38,526 bases of DNA from Chloroflexales bacterium ZM16-3 (GCA_004138175.2 RYFE02000048.1:1-38526), one strand, 5' to 3'; positions 17,456 to 26,066 are shown, counted from the stretch's first letter. Made by a program: numbers and translations. Notes: a model not told the origin generated them from the letters alone.

Positions 17456-20343
17456 ACGCAGAGGCAAACCAGAATAAGCCTGACAGCAAAGCAGAGCAGC
17501 TGACAGCCCTCCTACGTGCTGGCCTCAGCTCGGCCGAACTCACCTGGCAGCTCTTCCAAATTAACTATAGCCAGGCCCTCGCGGACGACCCTCGTCTGGC
17601 TTTTGTACTGCGTGCGTGCGCCATCCCCAAGCAGTTCGATGCAGAAATCATCGGCGCACTACGTGATGCACGTGAAGCCATTGAGGAAAACGAAGCACTT
17701 CTCAGTGGATTGCAGCAATACAGCTTTGTGCAGCGCTTGCCGGAGGACGGCTTCGCCTACCACGATACAACTCGGGATCTTGTTCTCACTGATTGGCAAA
17801 CAGATGCGTGGCAAACTGAATATGAAATCCTGTGTCAGAGACTTGCTGATGTATATCTTGAGCGTGGCAAGCAGAAGAGTGACCGCAATGACTATGCTGG
17901 AGCACTGCAGGATTTCAGCCGCGCGTTGGAGCTATCCACTGAGGATGCTGCGCTCTATCGTAGACGGGCTGAAGCACAGGCTGACCTGGGGAACTATGAA
18001 GCGGCCTTTCAGGATGTGCAACGAGCTCTTGAATTAGAACCTGAACAGAGTCGGAACTATCGTATACGCGGCTATATTTATGCGAAACAAAAAGATTATG
18101 CGAATGCTTTGACAGATTATGTGAATGCGATCAAGTTGCAACCAAATGATGGGCTTAACTACCTTTGGCGCGGGATAGTCTATTACAACCAAGGTGAGTA
18201 CGCGGCGGCACTGGCCGACCTTACCCGTGCCATCGAGATCCAGCCCGATGATGGGAACAACTACTACTGGCGCGGGTGGATCTCCCACGCCCAGGTCAAC
18301 TATGCGGCAGCGCTGGCCGACTTCTCCCGCGCTATCGCGCTCCAGCCCGATGATGGGAACAACTACCAACAGCGCGGGCGGGTCTACCGCGACCAGCGCG
18401 CGTACGATGCGGCGCTGGCCGACTTCTCCCGTGCCATCGAGATCCAGCCCGAGAATGGGTACAACTACTTCTGGCGCGGGTGGGTCTACCGCGACCAGCG
18501 CGCATACGATGCGGCGCTGTCTGACCTCTCCCGCGCCATTGAGCTTCAGCCTAAGAATGGCACCAACTACCACGGGCGTGGGGTGGTCTACTACGACCAG
18601 GGCGAGTACGATGCGGCGCTGACCGACTTCTCCCGCGCTATTGAGCTCCAGCCCGATGATGATACTAAGTACTCCTGGCGTAGTCGAATCTACTACGACC
18701 AGGGCGAGTATACGGCGGCGCTGTCTGACCTTACGCGTGCCATTGAGCTTCAGCCTGAGAATGGCACCAACTACCACTGGCGCGGGCGGGTCTACTACGA
18801 CCAGCGTGCGTACGACACCGCCCTTGCCGACTTCTCTCGCGCTATTGAACTCCAGCCCGATGATGGGAACAACTACGCCTGGCGCGGGCGGGTCTACTAC
18901 GACCAGCGTGCGTATGACGCCGCCCTCGCCGACTTCACCCACGCCATCGCGCTCCTACCCGATGATGGGCGCAACTACCATTGGCGCGGACGGGTTTACT
19001 ACGACCAGCGCACGTACGACGCCGCCCTCGCCGACTTCTCCCGCGCTATTGAACTCCTACCTGAGAATTGGAACAACTACCATTGGCGCGGGCGGGTTTA
19101 CTACGACCAGCGTGCGTACGACGCCGCCCTCGCCGACTTCTCCCGCGCTATTGAACTCCTGCCCGAGAATTGGAACAACTACCACTGGCGCGGGCGGATC
19201 TACTACGACCAGCGTGCGTATGACGCTGCCCTGGCTGACTTCACCCGCGCCATCGATCTCTTACCCGAGAATGGGAGTAACTACTCCTGGCGCGGAAAGA
19301 TCTACCGTGACCAGAGAGTGTACGATGCGGCGCTGGCCGACCTCACCCGCGCCATTGAGCTCCAGCCGGAGAAGGATACTAACTACCAATTACGTGGGCT
19401 TGTCTACCTCGACCAGGAAGCGTATGATGCGGCACTAGTCGACGTTACCCACGCCATTGAGCTCCAGCCGGAGAATGGTATCAACTACTACTGGCGTGGA
19501 CTTGTCTACTACGACCAACGTACGTATGATGCGGCGCTGGCTGATCTCACCCACGCCATCGCGCTCCAGCCGGAGAATGGTATCAACTACTACTGGCGTG
19601 GGAGAGTCTACTTCGAGCAGGGGAAGTACGCAGCAGCGCTGGCTGATCTCTCTCGCGACATCGCACTCCAGCCTGATGACGATGAAAACCACTTAGCACG
19701 CGGGGTTGTCTATTACTTCCAAGGCAATTATGTAGCAGCGTTAACCGATCTCACTCGCGCTATCGCGCTCCAGCCTGAAAATGGAACCAACTACTTCTGG
19801 CGCGGGCGGGTCTACCACGACCATGGCACGTACGATGCGGCGCTGGCCGACCTCTCCCGCGCCATCGCGCTCCAGCCTGAAAATGGTCTCAACTACCACT
19901 GGCGCGGGCGGGTCTACCACGACCATGGCACGTACGATGCGGCGCTGGCCGACTTCACCCGCGCTATCGCGCTCCAGCCCAACGATGGGGACAACTACTA
20001 CTGGCGCGGGCTAGTCTACGTAGCGGTAAAGGCAACCGATCAAGCGCCAGCAGATTTTGAGCGAGCGACCGCACTCATTGAGAGCACCGAAGACGATTGT
20101 ATACGTCACCGCCTTGCTGCGCGCATGGCACTGCTTGAACAACATTTCGATAGAGCGCTTCAGCATTATAGCCAGGCCGAACAGAGCTGTGAGATCTATC
20201 GCCTCGCTATCGAGCTAGAAGCGCTTGAAGCCGCCGCAGCCGTCTTGCCAGATAACCCAGCAATCCCACAGGCCATAGCATGGCTCACACCGCGCCTGGC
20301 AATGCCAGCGCCAAGCACCGGCGAACCAGAGCTAGGCGCTTAA
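17452..20343 (+). CDS. winged-helix plus 22-TPR sensor protein of the caspase module
   Basis: I take the ATG at 17452, which overlaps the ATPase stop, over an upstream ATG at 17320 inside that gene; the product is 963 residues. Residues 1-125 look like the winged-helix/arm region that follows a STAND NTPase (LRACAIPKQFDAEIIGAL; YSFVQRLPEDGFAYHD). One TPR is followed by 21 uninterrupted 34-residue TPRs (161-874) with consensus LQPENGxNYYWRGRVYYDQ then AYDAALADFSRAIE. The last 90 residues are helical without repeats. A superhelix of this size is a typical ligand or partner-binding sensor. Repeats 9-14 are nearly identical in DNA, so copy number can probably change by recombination. Confidence 0.9.
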   Translation: MNAEANQNKPDSKAEQLTALLRAGLSSAELTWQLFQINYSQALADDPRLAFVLRACAIPKQFDAEIIGALRDAREAIEENEALLSGLQQYSFVQRLPEDGFAYHDTTRDLVLTDWQTDAWQTEYEILCQRLADVYLERGKQKSDRNDYAGALQDFSRALELSTEDAALYRRRAEAQADLGNYEAAFQDVQRALELEPEQSRNYRIRGYIYAKQKDYANALTDYVNAIKLQPNDGLNYLWRGIVYYNQGEYAAALADLTRAIEIQPDDGNNYYWRGWISHAQVNYAAALADFSRAIALQPDDGNNYQQRGRVYRDQRAYDAALADFSRAIEIQPENGYNYFWRGWVYRDQRAYDAALSDLSRAIELQPKNGTNYHGRGVVYYDQGEYDAALTDFSRAIELQPDDDTKYSWRSRIYYDQGEYTAALSDLTRAIELQPENGTNYHWRGRVYYDQRAYDTALADFSRAIELQPDDGNNYAWRGRVYYDQRAYDAALADFTHAIALLPDDGRNYHWRGRVYYDQRTYDAALADFSRAIELLPENWNNYHWRGRVYYDQRAYDAALADFSRAIELLPENWNNYHWRGRIYYDQRAYDAALADFTRAIDLLPENGSNYSWRGKIYRDQRVYDAALADLTRAIELQPEKDTNYQLRGLVYLDQEAYDAALVDVTHAIELQPENGINYYWRGLVYYDQRTYDAALADLTHAIALQPENGINYYWRGRVYFEQGKYAAALADLSRDIALQPDDDENHLARGVVYYFQGNYVAALTDLTRAIALQPENGTNYFWRGRVYHDHGTYDAALADLSRAIALQPENGLNYHWRGRVYHDHGTYDAALADFTRAIALQPNDGDNYYWRGLVYVAVKATDQAPADFERATALIESTEDDCIRHRLAARMALLEQHFDRALQHYSQAEQSCEIYRLAIELEALEAAAAVLPDNPAIPQAIAWLTPRLAMPAPSTGEPELGA
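17932..20073 (+). repeat. 21 tandem 102-bp repeats encoding TPRs
   Basis: The 102-bp unit repeats 21 times with no insertion or deletion, keeping the frame. The middle copies (about 18750-19350) differ at few positions and share long identical stretches, while the first two and last copies are more diverged. Confidence 0.95.
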
Positions 20344-20425
20344 TTTCGCGGCCGGTAGCGTCTGGATCTGGTTCACCAGGTTAAGCACCTGAGCGTACCA
20401 GGGCACTGCCCGACCCGATTCTTGT

Positions 20426-21454
20426 TCAAATCCACTGCTGCGCGTGCAGCTGCCCCCAGGCCAACGTAATGTGGTCGGCGCGGAACTGGCGCTTGCGCTC
20501 GTTCCAGGCGTGAACCTCCTCGGCCGCACGGTGCGCATCCTGACGTGCGGCCGGGCTCTCCTGCGCGACCCAGTGAACTGACGAGAGCAGCTCGACCCCA
20601 TACGGTGTCTCGTAGCCCTCGATGAGGTCGCCGACGCGGCTCAGGCGCACCTGGGTTTCCGGGTAGGCGTCGAGAACTGCCTGCGCTTCCTCAATCGCGT
20701 CTGGGAGTGGGTGCAGCGATATCTCCTGCGTGCGGTCGCCATAGCCGCGCACAAAGTGGCCATCGATACGCTGAAGCACATGGTGCAGCTTCTCGGAGTA
20801 CGGGCCATAACGCGCCTTCTCAAACTCCAATTTGAGCGGCTCACCGGCCGACTCCAGGAAGTAGGCGAGCTTCTGAATTTCGAGCATCGTCACCCGATAG
20901 CCCCGCGGCGCATATTGCTCGATCAGGCCCAAGATCGCGGCCCGCACGAGGGTCATTGATGGGCGCTTCGTTGCGACACGTATCGTCTCAGGATCAGGGG
21001 ATCCATCGGGGGCATAGAGTAGCACCCGGACATCGGGAAGCTCCGCAAAGGCCGCCTCGATCTTCGGGCGCACCGCATCCCAGCTCAGACCACCGTTGCC
21101 ACAGCCAAGGGGTGGCACCGCAATCGAGCCGATCTGATGGGCACGAATCGTGGCGATCAGGGCGGCCAGACCGGTGTCAATATCCTCCATCTGGGCTTTG
21201 CCGCGCCAGTGGCGCTTGGTCGGGAAGTTGATGATGTAGCGCGGGTTGGTCAACTGGCCCGTTGGCACGACAAACATCTGGCCGGGGACAACGTCGCCGC
21301 GCTTACAGGCGCTCTGATAGGCGCTAAAGTTGGCGGGGTATGCCTGGCGAAACTGAAGCGCGATGCCCTTGCCCATGACCCCCACCGTATTCACCGTGTT
21401 GACCAGCGCCTCAACGTCGGCATCGAGCAAGTTGCCGTGAGTATGCTCAATCAT
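20426..21454 (-). CDS. darG: DarG-type antitoxin with macrodomain
   Basis: The 342-residue product begins with an ADP-ribosyl-hydrolase macrodomain (1-155): GNLLDADVEALVNTVNTVG, then GVMGKGIALQFR and PPLGCGNGGL, which line the ADP-ribose site. This domain removes ADP-ribose from DNA modified by DarT. The C-terminal half (165-342) is the DarG-type toxin-binding region, including LGLIEQYAPRGYRVTMLEIQ and the ARYGPYSEKLHHVL segment. The gene lies 11 bp downstream of darT in an xre-darT-darG operon. Length and motifs are normal, so the antitoxin should be functional. Confidence 0.95.
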   Translation of the reverse strand: MIEHTHGNLLDADVEALVNTVNTVGVMGKGIALQFRQAYPANFSAYQSACKRGDVVPGQMFVVPTGQLTNPRYIINFPTKRHWRGKAQMEDIDTGLAALIATIRAHQIGSIAVPPLGCGNGGLSWDAVRPKIEAAFAELPDVRVLLYAPDGSPDPETIRVATKRPSMTLVRAAILGLIEQYAPRGYRVTMLEIQKLAYFLESAGEPLKLEFEKARYGPYSEKLHHVLQRIDGHFVRGYGDRTQEISLHPLPDAIEEAQAVLDAYPETQVRLSRVGDLIEGYETPYGVELLSSVHWVAQESPAARQDAHRAAEEVHAWNERKRQFRADHITLAWGQLHAQQWI

Positions 21455-21465
21455 GGCATGCTTCC

Positions 21466-22089
21466 TTAGTAGTACCAGTCCCGCCGCACCGAGACCATGG
21501 GCTTGTGCTCTGCCGTAGTGAGCAGTTGTTCTACACGCCCCTGCACCCCTGTATCGAGCACACCTATCTCAGTGATCAGCGCCCACGGACAGAAGCGATG
21601 CACCAGAAACTCTGCCTGGCGACGCCGCTTCCGATCACCATCATCATCCGTATCCCGCCAATACTTCTCGCGCATGATCGCCCAATCAATAACCGAAAGT
21701 TGGGCCAGATCGGTGGAGAACTGCGAGAGGGCGATCTCAGCGTGGCCATCCGTAAAGACCCAAGCACACTCCGTGGAAGCAATCGCCTCTGCCTCTGCGA
21801 CGAGATGAATCACGGCACGCTGACCACCCTGATAGCCGGCGACACGCCCGGTATGGATCGCGCCAAGCATCGGCGAGCGCGGCGCAAAATAGAATGGCAC
21901 ATACTCCGCGATGGTACCGCCAGGGCCACAGGGAACGGCTCGCCGCGTTCTGCGCTCCTTGATGTGCTCGTGCGCGATGCCTGTCGGAGCGATCCCTTGG
22001 GCTACGATCTGCGCATCGCACCAGAGGCCACCCACATGCAGAATGGAGGTCAGATTACCGCCATGCGTGATGTGATAGATCGCGGTCAC
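21466..22089 (-). CDS. darT: DarT-type DNA ADP-ribosyltransferase toxin
   Basis: The 207-residue product matches the DarT (DUF4433) family: an N-terminal IYHITHGGNLTSIL NAD-binding segment, the conserved YVPFYFAPRSPMLGAI, and the catalytic glutamate in RRRQAEFLV. DarT transfers ADP-ribose from NAD to thymidine or guanosine in single-stranded DNA, blocking replication; DarTG pairs stop phage growth by abortive infection. The start overlaps the upstream regulator stop as ATGA and darG follows after 11 bp. All key residues are present. Confidence 0.94.
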   Translation of the reverse strand: MTAIYHITHGGNLTSILHVGGLWCDAQIVAQGIAPTGIAHEHIKERRTRRAVPCGPGGTIAEYVPFYFAPRSPMLGAIHTGRVAGYQGGQRAVIHLVAEAEAIASTECAWVFTDGHAEIALSQFSTDLAQLSVIDWAIMREKYWRDTDDDGDRKRRRQAEFLVHRFCPWALITEIGVLDTGVQGRVEQLLTTAEHKPMVSVRRDWYY

Positions 22090-22304
22090 TGGACAGACTC
22101 ATCCTCATCAATCACGCGGGCGGGGATCGCGGTGACGACATCCATGCCCAGCACCTCGCAGAGGTGGTAGAGGACGTGCACGGTGATGCGCTGGCGACCG
22201 GCCTCAATGTTGGCCACGGACGAGCGCAGGAGCCCAACCCTGGCGGCAAGATGCGCCTGGGTCATCTTCAAGCTGTGCCGACGCTCACGCACGCGCGCCG
22301 ACAA
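22086..22304 (-). CDS. XRE-family repressor at the head of the darTG operon
   Basis: I choose a TTG start at 22304, giving 72 residues; the frame is open further upstream but that part overlaps a strong promoter and cannot all be translated from it. The HTH spans residues 3-56: RVRERRHSLKMTQAHLAARV and a recognition helix in LLRSSVANIEAG. The stop overlaps darT as ATGA, so it is probably the transcriptional regulator of the toxin-antitoxin operon. Most DarTG pairs lack such a gene, so a dedicated repressor is a local variation. Start choice is moderately sure; a GTG six bases further in is the alternative. Confidence 0.82.
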   Translation of the reverse strand: MSARVRERRHSLKMTQAHLAARVGLLRSSVANIEAGRQRITVHVLYHLCEVLGMDVVTAIPARVIDEDESVQ

Positions 22305-22343
22305 ACTGGTAGAGCTGCCTGTCCCGCATATCCATAGGGAGTA

Positions 22344-22372
22344 AGTATGACTGAGGATTGGCCCCATGTCAA
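22344..22372 (-). promoter_or_regulatory. sigma-70 promoter of the xre-darT-darG operon
   Basis: On the minus strand a perfect -35 box TTGACA (22367-22372) is followed after exactly 17 bp by CATACT (22344-22349). Transcription should begin near 22337, about 33 bases before the proposed TTG start of the repressor. This position is the main reason for rejecting longer starts of that gene. Confidence 0.75.
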
Positions 22373-22606
22373 CGTCAGAAACCAAAACAGGTGATGCGTG
22401 AGACGATACAGGATACGGAGGCGGCATGAGCCATTCCGATCACCAGCCGCCATGCCAAAGAGGCCGTCGTACGCAGCACCGCATGCCTAGCCACTATGAC
22501 TCCTAGAAACGGTGCGGTCACGCATGCGTACGAAGCTGAGCACGTGTGCCACACGACACGCGGTGGGCGTGCCCCGATTCACCGCATTCGGTCGTTGGCA
22601 GGGGTC

Positions 22607-22658
22607 GCACATACGGCATTTCACCGCCCGTTAGGGGGTGGGGTCGGGCCGTATGTGC
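22607..22658. repeat. inverted repeat sharing an arm with the 13-8-13 palindrome
   Basis: GCACATACGGC (22607-22617) is the exact inverse complement of GCCGTATGTGC (22648-22658), with a 30-base loop. The right arm overlaps the left arm of the palindrome at 22652, so the two structures exclude each other or represent neighbouring half sites for one protein. A further odd palindrome, CGTGTGCCACACG, lies at 22543-22555. Confidence 0.6.
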
Positions 22659-22685
22659 AACATATCTGCGGCTATGTTGCACATA
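22652..22685. repeat. perfect 13-8-13 palindrome, loxP-like in layout
   Basis: TATGTGCAACATA (22652-22664), spacer TCTGCGGC, and its exact inverse TATGTTGCACATA (22673-22685). The asymmetric 8-bp spacer between 13-bp arms is the same architecture as loxP, a plasmid dimer-resolution site, though the sequence differs. It lies in the 370-bp gene-free gap between the darTG promoter and the end of the beta-CASP gene. It could instead be an operator for the XRE repressor or a terminator of the beta-CASP gene, but no T-run follows. Confidence 0.6.
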
Positions 22686-22743
22686 GCCCCGTTCGCTATA
22701 GAAATGCTCCTGCCAAGCTGGCATGCGACCCTGCCCGGATTCG

Positions 22744-25700
22744 TCACGCCGCGGCGGCGTCCCCCTGCTCCGCCGCCCCGACATCGACCGGGCGCAGGAG
22801 CAGCAGCCATCCGGTCGCCTGCGCGAACGCCTCCTGGGCCGCCTGAACCGCCGCCGCATCGAGGTGTCCGCGATACCGGGCCTCCACCAGCTGCCGCTGG
22901 GTGTACACCGACAGCGGCAGCACCAGCTCGGCTCCCGCGGGCAGCGCCGCGCGCGCCGCCGCCTCCAGCGCCGTGTGCTGCGCATGCGGGCGTACCCGCA
23001 CCGCCCAGCCCGTGCGCCGCACCACCTCCGCCAGTTGCTCGGCGTGGCGCTGGATGTCGGCGTGCGGCAGCGGGAAGCGCACGATCACGAATCCGTTGGT
23101 ATGATCCAGGTCGATCTGGAGGACCGCCTCGGCAAGCACCTCCTGGGTGATCGCTCGTGCCACTGACCGCTCACAGCGATCCACAGCCGGTGTCCCAACT
23201 ACCAGCTGATGCTTGGCCTTCGCGGGCGCGGGCTGCGGCACACCCCCTGGCACGATCACCGGAGCGGCCACCGGCACCACCTCAACCGCAAACCCGGTGC
23301 GCGCCGTGATCGCCGTCAGCGCAGCCGCCAGCGCCTCTGCCGATGGCTCGCCCTGGCAGACCACGGTCACCCGGCGCGCTCCCTGAACCACCGTGGGGAC
23401 GCCTTTGATCGTCACGATCGGTCGTAGGTGGAGCTGGATGATATTCAGCAATGCCGTGAGATCCGTCTCCGCGTTGATCGCCACGCGCACCGGTAGCTCG
23501 GCCCGCAGCGCCGCCAGCTGCGCGCCATAGCGCGTCTCGGCCGTCAGCGGAAAGCGAAAACGCAGCGTGACGTCGCCAGTCTCGGAGTCGATACTGCGCC
23601 GGTACAGGTCGCTCGCCCCGCGCAGGTGCCAGTCAATCCGCTGCTGGATGGCGTGCGTGTCCGGTCGCGGCTGGGCGGCATCCTCCTCACGCGCATCCTC
23701 CCAGCGCGTCGCCAGCCGCACCGACCAGCGCGCATCCTGGAGCGGGCGCGCGGCGGGCATCATGGCGAACATGCGCGGGTTCGCCACCACCAGCCGGGCG
23801 ATATGCAGCCGCCAGGCCAGATCATCAACCGGCTGGCCGACCGTCGCCACCAGGGTGTCAAGCTCGTAGCTCTGTGCCGGGTCCATGACTGCGGCGACCG
23901 CGCGGGCCGAGACGTGGCTGCGCTGGGTGCGGCTCTGGAGCAGCCAGTCGTCGATTACCCGCTGCTGGGCGTCATCGGGGGCACCGGCCGGGACATCCCA
24001 GTGGCCAACCCAGGCCAGCACATCGCGGACGCCCACGAGCTGGTGGGCGGGCGCGCGGCTTGGCCCCACGCCGCTGATCACTCCCCCCGCCACGTGCGTA
24101 CAGAACCAGGGTGCCACGGTCGTGCCATTGACCCGGGCCAGGATGAGGCTGCCCGCCTCCACGCGCGGCGTCTCCACCGGCGCGCTTTGGCGCAGCGCGG
24201 CGGGCGGCAGCAGGCGGTAGAACCCGGCCAGGGCCGAGATCGGCTGGAAGCGCTGCGGGGCGGTAGCCAGCACCGCCACCACGGCCTGGATCTCCTCCGG
24301 CGTACCCTCAGCCCCGTACCAGCGCCGCGCCACCGCGCGGGCCTCGACCACCACCGGCTCAACCGGGCGCCCCTCCTCCTCCCAGAGCGCCACGGCCAGG
24401 GCCTCTGCGGTCGTAGGGGCTGCCTGCCGGGTGTGCGCGGGAAGGGCATGGGTGACGGGCTGGGCGACCGCCCGCCTGGTCGTCGGCACATGCAGCACAT
24501 TGCCGGTTGGGGGGAGCACCACCGACATCCCGCTGGCCCGCAACGCGGCGGCCAGGCCACCCCGCGCGCCGCCGTCGCCGTGAACCAGCGCGACCATGCG
24601 CGGGCGGATCTGCTGGGCGAACCCGACCAGCTCGGCCTGATCGGCGTGGCCCGAGAGGTAGTAGGTCATCACCTTCGCCGCGACGGTGACGGTCTGCTCG
24701 CCCAGCACCACGGCGTTCCGCTGGCCGGCGGCCACCTGCTGAAGCGCTCGGCCGGGAGCCTCCTCGTCCTGATAGCCGGTAAGCGCCACGGTCGCCTCGG
24801 GGCGTGTGAGCAGACGCTCGGCATACCAGCGGCTCGGCCCGCCGGTCAGCATCCCCGAGCTGGCGATGATGCATGCGGGCTGCCCCTGGAGGATGCCCTT
24901 GCGCTGGCTGGGTTCGACCATGTGGATCGTGTCGGTGAAGAACACCGGCTGGCCGCGCACAACCCGCTGGCGCACAGCGGGGCTGAGGAAGGTCGGGATG
25001 GTGCTGTAGGCGGCGCAGACGCGGCGCACCAGCCCGTCGACCCAGACCGTGAAGTGCGGGATCGCGCGCTGCCGTTGGGCCTCCTGGAGGATGAGGATCA
25101 CCTCCTGGGCGCGGCCAAGCGCGAAGGCCGGGATCAGCACGTGGCCGCCCCGCTGGATGGCCGCCGCCACCTCGGCGGCCAGGCGCTGCTCCTCCATGTG
25201 CCGGGGTGCATGCGCGCGCCCGCCGTACGTGGACTCCAAGATCAAGAGGTCGGGCTGGGTGACGAGCGGCGGCTGGGCGCCCTGGATGGTACGCTGCGGA
25301 GCGACGCTGATGTCGCCGGAGATGACGACCCGCCCCTCGGGGTGCTCCAGGCCCACGCTCACCGCCCCAGCGATGTGGCCGGCCAGGCGCAGCGAGATGA
25401 CCAGGCCGGGGATCTCGGGGATGGCGTGGCGATCATCGACCGCCAGCGGCGTCAGGCGGCGCAACATCTGCTCGACCGCCGCGCTATCGTACAGCGGCAG
25501 CTCCAGCTCCTCGGCGGCGCGCTTCTCCATCACGGCGATGGCGTCGGCCAGCATGATCGTCATGAGCCGGATGCTGGCGGCGGTGGTGTAGATCGGCGCG
25601 CTTGGGAAGCGCTGGTGGAGGATCGGCAGCGCGCCGATGTGGTCGGCGTGGGCGTGGGTGATCACGATGGCCGCGACGTGCGCGCCATCCAGGGCGGAGA

Positions 25701-25839
25701 AATCGGGGAGCCGCTCCTCGGCGGCCCCGCTCATACGCACGCCGGCATCGACGACGAGCCACGAGTCACCGAAGCGCACGGCAATACAGCTTGCGCCAAC
25801 CTCCGAAGCCCCGCCGAGAAAGGCAACGTCAAACGTCAT
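22744..25839 (-). CDS. beta-CASP metallo-beta-lactamase hydrolase with long C-terminal extension
   Basis: The 1031-residue product opens with a metallo-beta-lactamase domain: HAHADH (62-67), the AGHIAGA histidine and the VISGD aspartate. A beta-CASP insertion follows with motif A (ESTYGG) and SSGMLTGGPS, then motif B (LSGHADQAEL) and motif C (LVHGD). That is the layout of RNA-processing nucleases of the CPSF/RNase J type, and all metal ligands are present. Family members are usually 450-550 residues. Here another 550 residues follow with no domain I can name; within them two segments resemble each other (RFRFPLTAETRYGAQLAALR and VRFPLPHADIQRHAEQLAE) and may be duplicated alpha/beta modules. 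The ATG is preceded by AGGACACCT. Likely a nucleic-acid hydrolase of the element. Confidence 0.9.
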   Translation of the reverse strand: MTFDVAFLGGASEVGASCIAVRFGDSWLVVDAGVRMSGAAEERLPDFSALDGAHVAAIVITHAHADHIGALPILHQRFPSAPIYTTAASIRLMTIMLADAIAVMEKRAAEELELPLYDSAAVEQMLRRLTPLAVDDRHAIPEIPGLVISLRLAGHIAGAVSVGLEHPEGRVVISGDISVAPQRTIQGAQPPLVTQPDLLILESTYGGRAHAPRHMEEQRLAAEVAAAIQRGGHVLIPAFALGRAQEVILILQEAQRQRAIPHFTVWVDGLVRRVCAAYSTIPTFLSPAVRQRVVRGQPVFFTDTIHMVEPSQRKGILQGQPACIIASSGMLTGGPSRWYAERLLTRPEATVALTGYQDEEAPGRALQQVAAGQRNAVVLGEQTVTVAAKVMTYYLSGHADQAELVGFAQQIRPRMVALVHGDGGARGGLAAALRASGMSVVLPPTGNVLHVPTTRRAVAQPVTHALPAHTRQAAPTTAEALAVALWEEEGRPVEPVVVEARAVARRWYGAEGTPEEIQAVVAVLATAPQRFQPISALAGFYRLLPPAALRQSAPVETPRVEAGSLILARVNGTTVAPWFCTHVAGGVISGVGPSRAPAHQLVGVRDVLAWVGHWDVPAGAPDDAQQRVIDDWLLQSRTQRSHVSARAVAAVMDPAQSYELDTLVATVGQPVDDLAWRLHIARLVVANPRMFAMMPAARPLQDARWSVRLATRWEDAREEDAAQPRPDTHAIQQRIDWHLRGASDLYRRSIDSETGDVTLRFRFPLTAETRYGAQLAALRAELPVRVAINAETDLTALLNIIQLHLRPIVTIKGVPTVVQGARRVTVVCQGEPSAEALAAALTAITARTGFAVEVVPVAAPVIVPGGVPQPAPAKAKHQLVVGTPAVDRCERSVARAITQEVLAEAVLQIDLDHTNGFVIVRFPLPHADIQRHAEQLAEVVRRTGWAVRVRPHAQHTALEAAARAALPAGAELVLPLSVYTQRQLVEARYRGHLDAAAVQAAQEAFAQATGWLLLLRPVDVGAAEQGDAAAA

Positions 25840-25924
25840 AGGTGTCCTGCCCGATACGTTGCGGTGATGTCAGTGGAAGAAGATCGCCACATGTTCGTGA
25901 TTTTGCTATACCATTGTAGCATGG

Positions 25925-25953
25925 TTGGTCTATTGGATACCCTGTGGTATACT
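25925..25953 (+). promoter_or_regulatory. promoter of the parA operon
   Basis: TTGGTC (25925-25930), 17 bp, then TATACT (25948-25953) with GG before it. Octad array A starts two bases after the -10 box and fills the whole leader, so binding of the partner protein there would block transcription as well as mark the site. Confidence 0.6.
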
Positions 25954-25954
25954 T

Positions 25955-26046
25955 CGCACTACTGCGATTGTGCGTTACTGCGATTGTGCGTTACTGCGAT
26001 TGTGCGTTACTGCGATTGTGCGTTACTGCGATTGTGCGAATTCGCA
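25955..26046 (+). repeat. octad array A: 12 TGCG/CGCA boxes at strict 8-bp spacing
   Basis: CGCA or TGCG occurs every 8 bp from 25955 to 26043 without a slip. The central part is five copies of the 16-mer ACTGCGATTGTGCGTT (25961-26040). It sits between the parA promoter and its ribosome site. Arrays of short phased boxes in this place are the usual operator-centromere of parA operons with ribbon-helix-helix partners. Confidence 0.9.
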
Positions 26047-26066
26047 GCGTTAGGGAAGGAGTGACT

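Noticed and set aside
18034-18942. 302-codon minus-strand frame with internal repeats
   Set aside because: Its repeats are only the antisense reading of the 102-bp TPR units.
25899-25920. fourth hairpin element (TGCTATACC followed by ATTGTAGCAT)
   Set aside because: It has both ends of the 5238-type element but no interior box or stem; more likely two promoter boxes for the beta-CASP gene and its neighbour.
25955-26046. HIP1-type GCGATCGC octamers
   Set aside because: The core is TGCG with a four-base variable gap in tandem; the HIP1 palindrome is not the repeated unit.
23626-26064. 812-codon plus-strand open frame
   Set aside because: It runs opposite the beta-CASP gene, whose catalytic motifs are clear; the translated product is Arg/His/Gly-rich without motifs. 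It is a shadow caused by high GC content.
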